NCBI RefSeq assembly: GCF_932526225.1
Contig: NC_064040.1
Location: 9,078,865-9,142,864 of the forward strand
Source: Nematostella vectensis
Taxonomy: Eukaryota; Cnidaria; Anthozoa; Actiniaria; Edwardsiidae
Length of the DNA: 64,000 nucleotides
Direction of reading: 5' to 3'
Part shown: positions 52,521-64,000 of the stretch, piece after piece
Position numbering within the stretch: the first letter of the stretch is position 1
Layout: the number at the start of each line of letters is the position of its first letter
Position numbers and translations under genes: made by a program
The notes under the pieces: model-generated
What the model saw: the letters and a program-made list of their open reading frames with translations, nothing else
Databases searched by the model: none
What the model was told of the DNA's origin: nothing

Positions 52521-55500
52521 ATGTCGAATTACGGGCTGCTGGACAAAGCTGTCGGTTCGTCGGTGCCTTTGGAAAGCGTTTGGATTCGCGCGGTTATTCG
52601 AGGCTTCACTGCTCATGTCTTAGCAACTTTGGAATACAAAAATAACAGCTCAAATCCACTCGATGCAATTTATGTTTTTCCTGTCGACGACCATGCAGCG
52701 ATTTGTGGGTTTCAAGCTACTATCGATGGTAGATCCGTCGTGGCAGCAGTTCAGGATAGAGGGGAAGTATTACAGCAGAATATTGACAGCGCGCGCTCAA
52801 CTCAGAACGGCTTAGCGGTGAATATTGATGACAACGCTGATAATTTTCAAATCGGAGTTGGAATTTTGCCTTCCTATAAGACCGCAGTATTACAGGTAAC
52901 TTATGTGGCGGAATTACCTGTTGGAAAGGATGGACAAGTTGTATTTATTTTGCCTTCTGTAATAAACCCCAGGGTTTTCCAAGAACACGATGCGCGGAAG
53001 AAAAACTTGGGACGTCGCACCGCTTCAGTGAATTCCAAGTATTCGTTCGAGTTGGATTTAAAAGTGCAAAGCGCAACAAGTATTCAAGAGATAACCTCAC
53101 CCTGTGGTGGTCTTGAATACGAGATTAACGCGTCAGACAAGAGACAAGCTTCTGTCCGACTCACGGGGGAATCCTATCACTTCAACGATGATGTGCAAGT
53201 GAACGTGATTAGAAGTGAACCATTCCAACTACACGCGCTCACAGAGAATGGCGTGACAACAAAATCCTCAGACAAATTCCTAGCTACGCCCATTGTTATG
53301 CTCAACTACTTTCCCGAATTTACAGATTGCAAAGAGCGCACAAGAGGAGAGTTCATCTTTCTCGTTGACCGAAGTAAAAATATGAAGGGGGAAAATATCG
53401 ATCGTGCGCGTGAAGTTTTGTTGTTGTTTTTGAAAAGTTTGCCGGACGGATGCCATTTTAATGTGATTAGTTACGGAGCATCGTATATCAAGCTCTTTAC
53501 CCAGAGTGAGGTATGCGACCATAGCTCGCGTGAGAGGGCTAGCGATTTCGTTTGGGACTTGAAGGCGGGTATTGATAACGCGCGCCCTATCGACCCGCTC
53601 AGAGAGGTGTACTCACACAACCTGATAGACACAGGCTACCCGCGGCAGGTGTTTCTCGTGACTGGGGGAGAGGTTGGGAATGCCGAGCAAGTCACGGATG
53701 AAGTCCGGAAAAACGCGCACACCGCCAGGTGAGAGACGATAGACAGGTGTTTGTTTGATTTGTTTGATATAGCAATTAAAGTCTGGATCTACCAGTTTAG
53801 AGTTACAGAGGGCTTGATTTAGCGGAAGGTTAGAGTTAGAGAAGGTTGGATTTAGTGGGAGGTTATAGTTACAGAAGGTTTAGGGGGTTTGATTTATCGA
53901 AAGGTTAGAGTTACAAAGGGTTTAATTCAGCGAAAGGTTATAGTCACAGAGGGTTTGATTTAGCGGGAGGCTCGATTTACACTGGGTTTGATTTATCGGG
54001 ATGTTCGATTTATAGAGGGTTTGGACAAGTTCTGGCGTTCATAATGGACGTGAGATGGCTGTAGCTTAAAAAAGAAAGACAGCAATACAGGACATCGCAT
54101 TCGAGCATTAGTCTAGGGGAAATACTTTTAAACTGATTAAGAAAATTCTTCTTATAGGTGTTTTACCCTAGGAATAAATGTCGGCAAACATTCGGACCAT
54201 GTTCGGAGAATAGCGAGGGCTGGCCGAGGTACCTGCGAACTTGTCTCTCAACTGGATAGGGTGGCACCCAAGGTAAACCTTTAAGAGTGTCCATGTTGCA
54301 TTACGTCATCACATCACTTAAAGCTGCATTGCACTTAAAGCCGCATTGTCACCAGTTTACCTCCGGAGGTCCGACGGAAACCTCAACCGTTAAAAGACAA
54401 AAGAATCTATTAGAATCCGAGATATTTAGCAGGCCATCCGCTCTAAATTATCGATCACACCCTCGAAGAAACTTCCAATAGACAGATTGCTTTCAATATT
54501 TTAAAATATTTTTCGCGTTTTCCCTTAAAAATCATCGGAGAATGTTACTTATCGACCGGAAGTAAACTGGTGACAATGCAGCTTTAACAGCACCTTAATT
54601 TGGTTCCAGTTTCAAGGGTTTATCTCTTGCTTGCTTCTATAGAATGAAGTGTAGAAAGGTTATGTGGTATTCTAGCTTTCTGTCAAAATTATCTTCCATG
54701 GCGAGCTTGGGGGAAGAAACGCAGAATTAACTAAATGGACTTTACGCAGAATACGAAAACTCCCCTAGAGAGGCCACGATAACTGTGTGGCTCGAGGGCT
54801 GGGGCAGGCTCCCAAAAGTTGCTACCCCTAAAACATACCCAAAAATTAACCCCTTAAAAATACCAAAACGCTAGTATCCCATTGCATAAAAAAGTCTCAG
54901 ATGACAAATTATCAAAGTGTTTTGTTTAGAAGTAGGAACAATGTAGAAAACGTTGGCTCGTGGCTTGTTTGTAGTAAATCCCTGAAAAGAACAATTTCTA
55001 TAATAGAAATACCGATTTTCTCTCAGATACCCCCTGATTTTGACGCCTTAAAATACGACAAGCGGGGGGGGGGGGGGGGGGGGTCAGGTATGCTTGGGAC
55101 ATTTTCTGAGGTGCTTTCAGAGAATGTCGATCAACTACTCCTTTGCCATTGTTTACATTACAAAATTAAGCTTTCTGTTCTTTTAATAAACGTCCAAAAT
55201 TACCATCCAAAATTCTCGTCCGATTCTTGAGTAACAAAATTTGATTTAAGTCTCTCTGTTACTCGGTTGAAATACCCGATTGAAAGGGATGCTTTGTGTG
55301 GCCTTGGAGTGGCGGCAGAGAACGTAAAAGAGCCGCTGTGGCCCTGGTCTATGTTCCCATCTTCAGTGACAGTGCTTACCAATACCGCATATCTCAGACG
55401 TATGAATGTGAAGCGTTCAGACCGTATCTATACTGACGAGTAAACCAGTTGCATGTGAGCGCATTTAATAGCGCGTCGTCATGTCGAATTATAATTTCTT

Positions 55501-58500
55501 TTTACGACATCAATCCTACAGCAAAAAATTGGGAATCTTGCAATCACGTTTCGCCGCTTCTCTGGTTTTCTTTGTCGTTTCTATTATCCCGCAAATACAC
55601 ATGAGAAAAAACAACTTTATGATATAAAAAACATGATCGCCACAGGCTGTGTCATACGAATCTAAATGGAAAAGGTCACATTCCTTCATTTGTCACTTGG
55701 GCCGTGAACTTCAAACTACACGCAGACGGCCTTGTGCTTTTATCTTTCTCGGTGATTTGAATCACTAATGAAACACTCACACTCGCTTTTCATATATTAC
55801 ATGAATCATCTAACACCATCTAAAAACTGTTTTGATTGCATATAATTTTGGTATTTTTTCTTTCTATCTCTTTCTCTGCGCTGTAGAGCGTGTTATCGTT
55901 TTTGCATCGTTTCTGCGTTTTCGTGTGGGCGCGGATCATTTTGAAAACGGAAAAAATAGGTTGCGTTTCTAAACGAAAACGGATACGTTGTGACGAGGTA
56001 TAATTATAGCGTGGATTATAGGGATTTAGCAAAGACAAGACAAGCTAATCCCAGCAAATCTAAAACCTTTCAACACTTGAATTAAGGCATTGAGTTTTCT
56101 CCCAGAGAATTCTCTATCAACCTTCTCTCTAAAACTGATCGATAAAATTCATACAGTGAAGGGAACAAACTGACTTCTTTATAATTATTTACTTTCTATC
56201 TATAAAGAATACCCGGACCAAGGGAATTGCTAGAAAGGCTTGTCTGGAAGAGCCCAATTTTTTTCGCCTTTCTCCTACCCCTCCCTTCCCCTTTTTAGCT
56301 CATCCCGTAGAAGCGGTCATACAAGTCTAGATGGTTTTCATACTCTCCAGCTCTCATTAGTATTTTTCCACCTTCAAAATAAGATTTAAACAAAATTAAC
56401 GAGACCACTTGCACGGTTGCACATGAAAATGTAGCAAATCGTGTATATCTATTTTTGAGATCGTAAAGTATGGAACTAATAAAATATTCGAGCTAGGGAT
56501 CCAGAAGGGGAAAGGAAGTGGGTGGGGTGGGGGCTTTACCGACCCAATGGAGGAGGGGCACAAATTTACAAGGCATATGGCTGTAGGTAAATTTGTGGGA
56601 TTAAGCGACCCAATATTTATTTTAAATAGTAGGTAAAGAAGGCCAATCACGCCGCTATTTCCATCCATTTCCATCTGCGAGTAACCAAGTTATTTTTAAT
56701 CAAATATCGTCAATAATGTATCAGACTTCATCCGGAGATTAAGAGATTGTTATTTTGAAGGTCCCTTACGAATAAACTGCTGTATTTTCAATGGTAAACA
56801 AAGGAGAGGTTGATAGACAATCTTTAAGCTGGTTATTGACGTACTCCCTCTTAATAGGTACAAAGCATGTGGGATGAGGCCACACAGCCCGTCGTTACCA
56901 ATTTCCACGTGTCCTGGACTCTGCCAGATGGGTGGGTCGCACGATGCATCCCCTATAACCTGCCCCCGATCTACCGCGGCCACACCCTCATCCTGTACGG
57001 GCTTCTGATGCGAGAAGACAACAAGCAGCCGTCGTACATCGTGGCCGTGGAGGGGAAGGCGACCATCAGCGCATCCATCCAACACGGGGACACCACCAAG
57101 GATGTCCATCAGGAGGTCCGATTCAGCGCACTTTCCGGGAATCCTGTGGACCGCGATATCTTCCTGCATCGATTGACGGCGAAGGCGTTGATCGAGGAGG
57201 AGGAGGACAAGCGGGTTTGGAACCTCACGTCAGGGGGTCTAGCGACTAGAGCGCCTATCGTAAGCCTCAGCAAGTCCACTAATATTATCTCCAAGTCGAC
57301 CACCTTCGTGGCGGTAGATAAGAGCACACACGAGGTGATCGCGGTACCTGAGCTTAAGGCTCAAGTTGAAAGCTTTACCCAATCTGCGCCGGAGGGCAGG
57401 ATCTTCGGCTTGAAGGCTGTTAACATGAAGATCCCAATTCCTGATGAAGCGGATGGTATCATTGTACCAAGCTCTCCGGTGTTCATAAGCGAGACGAGCC
57501 CTAGAGTGAAAACTCCTTCGTCTGCGCCCCTCCCGCATAGTTCCACCCGGACGGTAGGGTTCACTTACAAGCTGGACGGGTCAATTACCAGTCCCACCAG
57601 CCCGCCAACAAAGCAAATCGCAATTAGTTCGAACGCGCCAAAAGTTCGACAAGAGGTCGAACTCAGTCGCCCCGCGCAGGTCACATCAACCTCTAACATC
57701 AACATCCAGCAATTCAACTTTGCGCAACCAGTTAGTCCTACACTTACTAATCCTCCTACAGCCTGCCAAGAGATCCCGGGCCCGGCAGCCCAACTTGCGG
57801 CGAGCCAAGCCGTCAAAGAAGTCAACTTCAGTCCCCAGGCCCCTGTGAGCCCATCTCAGCCGGTGATTTCAAGGTCCGAAATGTATATCGAAGGGAGCCC
57901 CAAACAGGAAACAATTGATGCGATCACTTTTGAGATTCCCATGGATCCTTCAGCATCCGTGGTCAATGGTACCCCCGGTCTCCCCTCGGGTGTGCTAAGT
58001 CCCCCTGTGTATGGCAAGACATTCCGCTTGAATGGATACAACGAAAAAAGCCCAAAGGTCAGTCCCCCTCCCGTGAAACCAAAATCATACAGTCCCGAAG
58101 CGCGCTCGTGCGGTTCAGAGAGGCAGCCGGAAACACCAGTCGCTCCAGCAAAGCAGTCGCAGATGCGTTTCAATTCCGAAGCGCCACTCGCACCTCAATA
58201 TAGATACGAATCGCCATCAGAACCACGATATAGCCCCAGAACGCCACCAGAGACAAGATGCAGCCCTGGGGCGCCTTCAGAGACAAGATGCAGCCCTGGA
58301 GCGCCTTCAGAGACAAGATACAATCGCGAAATGCCATCGGAGCCGACATACAGCCCTGGCGTTCTACTGGAGGCACGATACAGTCCCGAAGCACCCGCAC
58401 AACCAAGCTCAGGGGCTTCTACAAGTCCACCTGTGAAACCAAAGCCAAATAGTTACAGTCCCAGCCAAAGATCGCCTCTCAGCGAACCACCAGTCAATTC

Positions 58501-59032
58501 CACAGTCGGGTCACTCAATTACGCACAGGCATCGCAAGCTAATATGGATCTTAAAGATAGCTTTCCTCCTGCTCCTTCGTCTTTCCATGAATCGTCGAAA
58601 ACTAGTCCATCACGGCTAAACGAGACCGCGAATTCCTACCAGGCGGACCAAGAAGACGGGGTACCGCCCGAGTTCAAGGAAGAGCGCCTCGCTATGCTCG
58701 AGATTCTATCACTGCAGCAGCCTTCAGCGGCATGGCCTCTGGACTACCTCCTCGCGGACGTGTGCGGGATACCACTCAGCGAGTTGAGGCGTTCGTGTCC
58801 ACGTGCTATCACCATGGATACGGTCACTATGGATACGGCATGGGCTACTGCCCTGGCGCTCGCGTGTTTGCACGTAAAGTTTTCGCACTTGCAGAGTGAG
58901 TGGGACGCCGAGGCGAGGGCCGGAAGTAAATGGATGAGTACTACCTTGGCCGCAGGGGGACTGGACTTCCAAGAGATCATGGATAAAGCGGCGACGATGA
59001 TTGAAGACACTTTCATGTCGTCCATGCTCTAG
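52521..59032 (+). CDS. VWA5B: VIT and VWA domain protein (VWA5B-type)
   Basis: Large intracellular-type protein of unknown molecular function. Exons 52521-53728, 54158-54272 and 56858-59032 join in phase (GT-AG); 3498 nt, 1165 aa. Residues about 15-135 form the VIT domain (YVFPVDDHAAICGFQATIDG). Residues about 275-440 form the VWA domain (GEFIFLVDRSKNMKG). The usual MIDAS metal motifs are degenerate: DxSxS is Asp283-Arg-Ser-Lys-Asn, the TDG motif is Thr381-Gly-Gly, and the Gly-Gly-Thr loop is missing. Then come LHRLTAKALIEEEED and NIISKSTTFVAVDKST, a long Ser/Pro-rich linker with 10-residue repeats, and a C-terminal module (WPLDYLLADVCGIPLSELRR ... FQEIMDKAA) like VWA5B and PARP4-type tails. 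No signal peptide or membrane segment is seen. Exon 3 is visibly more GC-rich than its surroundings. Confidence 0.88.
53797..54020 (+). repeat. Degenerate ~33-bp tandem repeat in intron 1
   Basis: About six imperfect units based on GGTTTGATTTAGCGGAAGGT TAGAGTTACAGAG fill this stretch of the VWA5B-like intron. The last units diverge to CTCGATTTACACTG and TTCGATTTATAGAG. Confidence 0.8.
54273..56857 (+). other. VWA5B-like intron 2 (2.6 kb)
   Basis: Bounded by GTAAAC and CTCTTAATAG. It holds a 20-bp poly-G tract (55064-55083) and a segment at 55890-56000 with CGTTTTCG/CGAAAACG inverted motifs suggesting a decayed MITE. No exon was recognised. Confidence 0.7.
58186..58410 (+). repeat. Coding 30-bp tandem repeat in the VWA5B linker
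   Basis: About seven units encode 10-residue repeats around PSETRCSPGA (variants ESPSEPRYSP, RTPPETRCSP, EMPSEPTYSP, LLEARYSPEA). Two central units are nearly identical in DNA, so the linker can change length by whole repeats without shifting frame. Confidence 0.9.
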
Positions 59033-59560
59033 ATGTGTTGCTAGATGCCTCATTTGGGAGCCAGTGATATTGCTATAGAGAACGGCGTCCCTGATTTCAG
59101 GTTTTTCAGGGGCTATGATTGAGTCACCTTCACTATGCTCCAGAAATATTGCCTTGTAGATGGTGTGGTTTAAAACCGGTGCTACCGTTTAAAAAGACAG
59201 TGTACTTGATTCCAAGAGGACAGCGTCTTTGATTTAAGGTTTCTCAGTGATGATTTTAGTCACTTAGATATCGTTAATGTTCTAGAAATGCTGCTTTGTA
59301 GATGATGTATTTGTACGCCGGTAAATCTGTTAGAGAAAACAGCGTCCTAAATTCCAGGCGATAACTTTCGTGTCGTCAATGTTCTAGATTTGTTGCTTTG
59401 TAAATTGTGTGTTTGGAAACCAGTGATATTGCTAGAGAGGAAAGTGTCAATTAGTGTTAACTCAAAGCTTCTCAGCTACGACGTTAAAAAAACTTTTATG
59501 TCGTAGATAATGTCTTTGGATGTGGGGGACATTGCTAGACAAAGTAAGCGTCCTTGATTC
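59018..59560 (+). repeat. Decayed ~120-bp repeats after the VWA5B stop
   Basis: Four diverged copies share CTCTAGATGTGTTGCT..., GATGGTGTGTTTGG, AACCAGTGATATTGCTAGAG and ACAGCGTCC.TGATTCCAGG, starting near 59018, 59130, 59280 and 59380. The first copy begins in the last codons and stop of the gene, so the repeat arose from, or captured, the 3-prime end. Confidence 0.65.
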
Positions 59561-61679
59561 CAGGGTCTTTTTTTCAATTGCTACAGAAACTGCCATCAAT
59601 GAACGCTACTCTGCATCATATACTTTATAGGAAAAGCAGCCCCTCTCTGGGTCATTTCCTTAACTGTAGGCAGCAAAATTTGTCATGGTTATTCATGATT
59701 CATTTATGCTAAGCCTGATGACAAGAGATATTCATTATTTGAGAGGTAGGGTATATAATTTAGTTGGTCTTCAATGGTTTGCAAATCTTTCAAGAAAACA
59801 ACAAAAGAAATTTTATAGACAAATTTGAAAAATAAAAGTGTATTTTTTAATCATTAATATTATAACTTGAGGCAAAATAAATTACTACTTGGTAACACTT
59901 TATGTTTCCTTGTCGCTGTCACTATTGCTATCATAATCTCCATCTTGATTATCACCGCCATAGTCATGCCCATCATCATCACGATCATCCCACTATCTTT
60001 ATCATCATACAGTTGGCACTTGGAGCAATGTTCCTGTATATAGTGCCAAGTCGTTCTACGCCACTGAACACTTGCTATGTTTGCTTGATTTTGAAGACGC
60101 TTTTGCTTTTTTCGGAGATTTCTGCAAAGAAATGCACAGAAATATATTTTCAAATTATGGTTGTCGAGATGCGCGGAAATTAATTCAATCTGACCTTGGA
60201 TTTGTTTGTTTGCTTGAGTGGTTCTGGTTGAGTTTGTAATGTTTTCTTTTCCGTATTCTCTAGAAAAAGAAGGTTTAGGTAAACGTACAGCCTGTACCGA
60301 AACCTACAATTACCATCAGGCCAAGGGGGGTACTGGAAGGTCCGCTCTAATAAACGAAAATCAAGTAACACTGCGAGGTAGGACGAGCTATCTGAGAGAA
60401 AATAGTCCGCTCTCGCTTTCCGAAATAACACACCGTGCAACTACCCCTTTAAAGCCTTATATTAAAAAATATTTGTCAGTCATAAAGACGAAAAAATGGC
60501 CGCCATGAAGTCACCTGATATGGGCGTGTTTGGTGGGCCGTGTTCCGACGCGGTCGCTGTGCTGTTCAAACGCTACAGATAAAAAGGAACAGTGCAATTA
60601 ATGCAATTAATTATGTTATACAACGAAATATAACGAGAAACAGAGAGGCCGCAATTTAAATACGGAAGTGAGTGGTTAAAATTTACATGAAACAGTGTAC
60701 ATGCGCCCAAAGTGTTTTGCTTCGGCGCCTAACCTGGAGCCTCTGAAGATTTCAAGTATCATTCACGGTTTTATACCTCGGCCCAACGTCCCACTGGCTG
60801 AGTGGGACTGGTAACGGCTGATCGTGGTTTTGTCGATGAACTCGCTTGCCCATTTCCTTGGGAGACAATCTACAAGAGGGAGAATTCTTTCAAATTCCAA
60901 AGCCGTTTTAATTGTTTTCAAAATTTGAGAGTGTGGGTACCCTGTGGTACAACCTTCCCCGGCTTTTTTTAGCAGATTTTTCACTAAATTAATTAAAATG
61001 GACCTTGAGATGCAAGAATTTAATGTTTGGCTTACTTTTTCTAAATCTTAGTTCAGTTACACAATTATTTTCGAAAAAATCCGACGTGGGCACCCTGTGG
61101 TTTTTAACTGGAATGAACAAGATAGCCTTACGGCCACACCCAGATTTTTTTGAAGCGTAAACATATATTTTTGGAATCACTAAGGAAAGGGCTTTCAGAT
61201 GATATTTGTCTCCCAGAATCTCCGAGGGGGGAGGGTTTCATTTTCTGGCCCACGGACTATTTGGGCCTTATCGCGCTAGCACTTTTTTATTGAGTGCGCA
61301 GAGATATCTTAGTATGTGCCGTGGTAGACTCGTAAGTCGTCATAAGGCTAGCGATCGGTAGTAGCTTCTTTCTTACCCGGTAACGCGCCCATGTTGGAAG
61401 CTGCCCAATGCTGAACCGAAAGGAACTAGTCTCTGCTGAAACTTCTGAAAACAAGTAATGAAAACAAATTGCACATCTACTTTATCTTGCCATCAGGGCC
61501 GGATACCTCGAGAACACCCACAAATTTAAAGGGATTGAAAAAGATGAAATTTTGAGTACATGTCAAACATATTCGCTCTGAAAAAAGAAAAAAAGTGTTC
61601 TCATAAATAAAATACCTTCCGTTTTGCATAAAGAATATGCAGTATAATGTGATAGATTCAATATCTCGGTAAAATCCTT
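59561..61679. other. Gene-free spacer
   Basis: No conserved exon on either strand. A direct repeat pair around GTGGGTACCCTGTGGT (60935 and 61090) is visible, and a reverse AATAAA near 61286-61291 could end the minus-strand gene at 61680. Confidence 0.5.
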
Positions 61680-63993
61680 TCAGCCTACATCTTGCCAATG
61701 CTTTATACCTAAGGTCGTAGTATTTTCTTGTGTTTCACTCGTCGAGTGAGAGTTGTCTATAAAGTGCTCCTGGACTTGGTCATTTGGGACGAACTCTAAA
61801 GGGGCAAAATCTCTCTCCTTGTATTCAGCGTTCGGTTTATGGTCATCGATATTATCCACGCCTGTTGATTTTTCTGGTTTAGTACTTGGTTCTTTGAACT
61901 CGGTTATGACATTAGTTGATTTGCTTGATTTCTGAATATCGCTTGTTGAGTTAACTTGTTCAAAGTTTGATTCTTGGAAGTCGCTTGTTGAGTTCGCTTG
62001 TTCAATATTTGTTTCTTGGAAATCGTTTGTTGAGCTCTCTTGTTTAATGTTTGGTTCTTGGAAATCTCGTTCTACGTTCGCTGACTCAGGAATTACTTCA
62101 TTGCCATCACTTGTCAAGTTCGCTGTTGTACTAGAGGGTTTTCTACGACACCAAACATACAGAAAACCAATCAAATAGAAGTTAGAGCGAAAAAAATAGG
62201 GAGAGATGTGTCGAAAGTTGGAGGCTGCCTCTGATATAAATAACGACCACGATAATAAAATAAGTCAAAGTGATAAAGAGAAAAAATGACAACAAAACTA
62301 AAAAGATGGGAGAAGAGTTCAATAGCAGTATATATATTAAGTATAGGTATAGTATTAGTCCAAAAACTACAGTTAGGAGTGCGGATTGGTTACGATAAGG
62401 TGAAATATAATGGTGTATATTTATCATACAATGATTACATTGCATCCTCTCCCTATTCAAACATAGGAGATTTGTATTTGTATTTCCTATTACTATTGTA
62501 AAGTTGTATTACATAGTCAACTTATGTTGGTCTGTTTTTAACCCATTTATGAGCTCATGATGTCTTGTCTAGCTTCTTTGTATGAGGATAAATTAAACAT
62601 GAAATCACTGAAACCTTGTTGGTTTGACCGAAACAATCAAATGCAACACTTGATGCAATTCGTTGTGTAGAGGGGATGGTTGCGTTTCTATCACAAGGTT
62701 GAATAATTCGATTTATAGTCTACTTGGCAAGGTGCTTGCCTTTTGATTTAAACTATAATCACGCCGTACCTTGGTCGTAGGTTTCCAGACTCCATGATCG
62801 TTGGCACCACATTCTGCACAACAAAGTCTTGTTTCTCTAAACTAAACACAGCAAGATTATAGAAACAAGTAAAGAGATATGCCATTTTTAACGCTTGGTT
62901 GTTGAGTTTCTCTACGGCTGTATCGCTCATTACATCTTAAGTTAAATCGCTAAACAGGAAATAATGTAAGGGTAAACAGAAGGGTTTGACCTCCTGCCTT
63001 GGTTGTGGCCATAATAAATACAAGAATTGAGAAAACTCAATATAAAGAACATTTGAGTTTGCAGGTATATGGATAATGCATATTTTAAACATGAAGTTTG
63101 TAAAGTGACCACGATGATAAAAAAAAATCAAGAGAAAACGATATTGAGGTGACGTCTGATCCTGTATACCCTGGTGCGCACGTGCACGTAGAGACATATT
63201 GGTATCCCTTTCTTTAATCTCATGCTATATTATAAACTTAAAGATAATTGAAGGAAGAGTGGATTTATGTGTAGCATACCAGCATTTAGTGATAAAATCA
63301 GAGAAAACATTATGGGAAGACAACAATGTATCACGGGAAGACAACAATGCATTATGGGAAGACAGTAATGCAATGCATTATGGGGGAGTTCGGTTTTTAC
63401 TTAGAATTGCGGGCGTCCTCCTGAACGTGTCGATCTTGTGTTTCTGTGATCTTCGAAATTTCCCCGTTCATCAACCGTTCTGCTTGAGTATTCTTGCTGA
63501 AAAGAATAATTTTAATTATTAAAAAATAAGGAACTGTTGGCAATGCTGGTCTATCGTTGTCTACTAGTGCCAAGAGAACTAGTAGAATAGAGTAGAGTGT
63601 GCCTCCCCTTCCTTAAGTTAGTACAGAGCGATTAAATAAGAGCAACATAAATAAACTTCGTGCGATTTGATGGATCCCGGGCCAAAAAAATAATAATATT
63701 ATGTATAATAATAATATGTATTTTTGCCAATATTATCCTAAAAACATAATCATAGAACACGAGCATGATAGTTTCTGTCTGTGATCTTGTGAGTATGATT
63801 ACCCGTTAACACTAGTTTCTGCTGTAGCACCTCCTGTCGTAATGCTTTCAAGAATCTTCAGGTCGTGAGGTTCTGAAGCGCTATATACAGGAAAAAACAA
63901 CAACAATATAAAAAGACTTAACTTTGTGAGATTGAAAAAATTATAGGGGGCGTTAGACACTGCCATCTCCTCGCGAACGTCACACATGCCCAT
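61680..63993 (-). CDS. Candidate secreted repeat protein, two exons
   Basis: Transcript order: exon 63993-63803 and exon 62142-61680, joined by GT (GGGTAATC) and AG (GTGTCGTAG) in phase 2 to make Gly. The result is 217 aa from the first ATG, or 208 aa from the ATG at 63966, which starts a good signal peptide (hydrophobic KLSLFILLLFFPVYSAS). The mature part is rich in Ser, Thr, Glu and Asn, with N-glycosylation sequons (NLT, NST twice) and three 14-residue repeats like ETNIEQANSTSDFQ. No cysteines or membrane span are in the tail. I do not recognise the family. The splice model is inferred; the second exon frame also continues upstream through 62207. The window edge may cut the 5-prime end. 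Confidence 0.4.
62767..62930 (-). CDS. Possible internal or alternative exon
   Basis: A minus-strand frame from ATG 62930 encodes MSDTAVEKLNNQALKMAYLF then TCFYNLAVFSLEKQDF..., ending at a donor (CCAAG then GTACGG) in phase 2, which also fits the exon at 62142. An in-frame TAA lies 6 bases upstream, so it would need to be a first coding exon or use the acceptor CTTAAG. The peptide looks helical and protein-like but I do not recognise it. Confidence 0.25.
63308..63385 (+). repeat. 21-bp tandem repeat
   Basis: CATTATGGGAAGACAACAAT G repeats at 63308, 63329 and 63350 with a partial fourth copy at 63371; the second has TATCACGGG. It lies in the intron of the candidate secreted protein gene. Confidence 0.9.
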
Positions 63994-64000
63994 GGTATTT

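Noticed and set aside
58170-59053. Minus-strand frames over VWA5B exon 3
   Set aside because: Shadows of the coding repeats and GC-rich exon on the other strand.
60763-61180. Minus-strand frames of 63-73 codons
   Set aside because: They contain a shared nucleotide repeat (ACCCTGTGGT) in different frames, so similarity is at DNA and not protein level.

Overview
This window is eukaryotic, animal nuclear DNA: AT-rich, sparse in genes, with spliced genes that use GT-AG introns and with many short transposon remnants. The encoded proteins are conserved animal families: DMRT with a DMA domain, adenylosuccinate synthetase, NAA40, alpha-SNAP, CHCHD7 and VWA5B. Small introns, frequent poly-G/poly-C tracts and many MITE-like foldbacks suggest an early-branching invertebrate. 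A sea anemone or other anthozoan cnidarian is my best guess; this is inference, not proof.

Layout. 1-1850 is a 28-bp minisatellite split by a large perfect-armed hairpin, followed by decayed tandem repeats. 1850-16900 is mostly gene-free; it holds a TATA box with a tiny start exon (6448-6518), small tandem repeats and one foldback element. 16964-21127 is a two-exon DMRT-family transcription factor (+). 23227-31038 is a 16-exon adenylosuccinate synthetase (+). 32525-39456 is a 10-exon NAA40 N-terminal acetyltransferase (-), tail to tail with ADSS; its introns hold a hAT-like element, a 55-bp tandem array and two abutting MITEs. 40905-41318 is an intronless glycine-rich RRM protein (-), head to head with a 10-exon alpha-SNAP gene (41936-45214, +). 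46034-46267 is a CHCHD7/COX23-like twin CX9C protein (+). 48930-51440 is a roughly 2.5-kb satellite of 32-bp units. 52521-59032 is a three-exon VIT + VWA protein of the VWA5B type (+), with decayed repeats after the stop. The right edge holds a candidate two-exon secreted repeat protein (-), 61680-63993.

The exon models were built by hand. At every join I checked the splice dinucleotides and the reading phase, and compared the joined protein with the known family. The main genes close into full-length frames: ADSS 441 aa, NAA40 240 aa, alpha-SNAP 291 aa, DMRT 449 aa, VWA5B-like 1165 aa. The genes are unrelated housekeeping or regulatory loci and do not form an operon or pathway. The only regulatory link I see is the short RRM/alpha-SNAP divergent promoter, which carries a full CRE palindrome. 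I found no CRISPR, tRNA, rRNA or clear novel multi-gene system. The most unusual items are the hairpin-split minisatellite, the 32-bp satellite with higher-order structure, a VWA domain with a degenerate metal site, a GC-AG intron in alpha-SNAP, and the orphan start exon and secreted repeat protein candidates.
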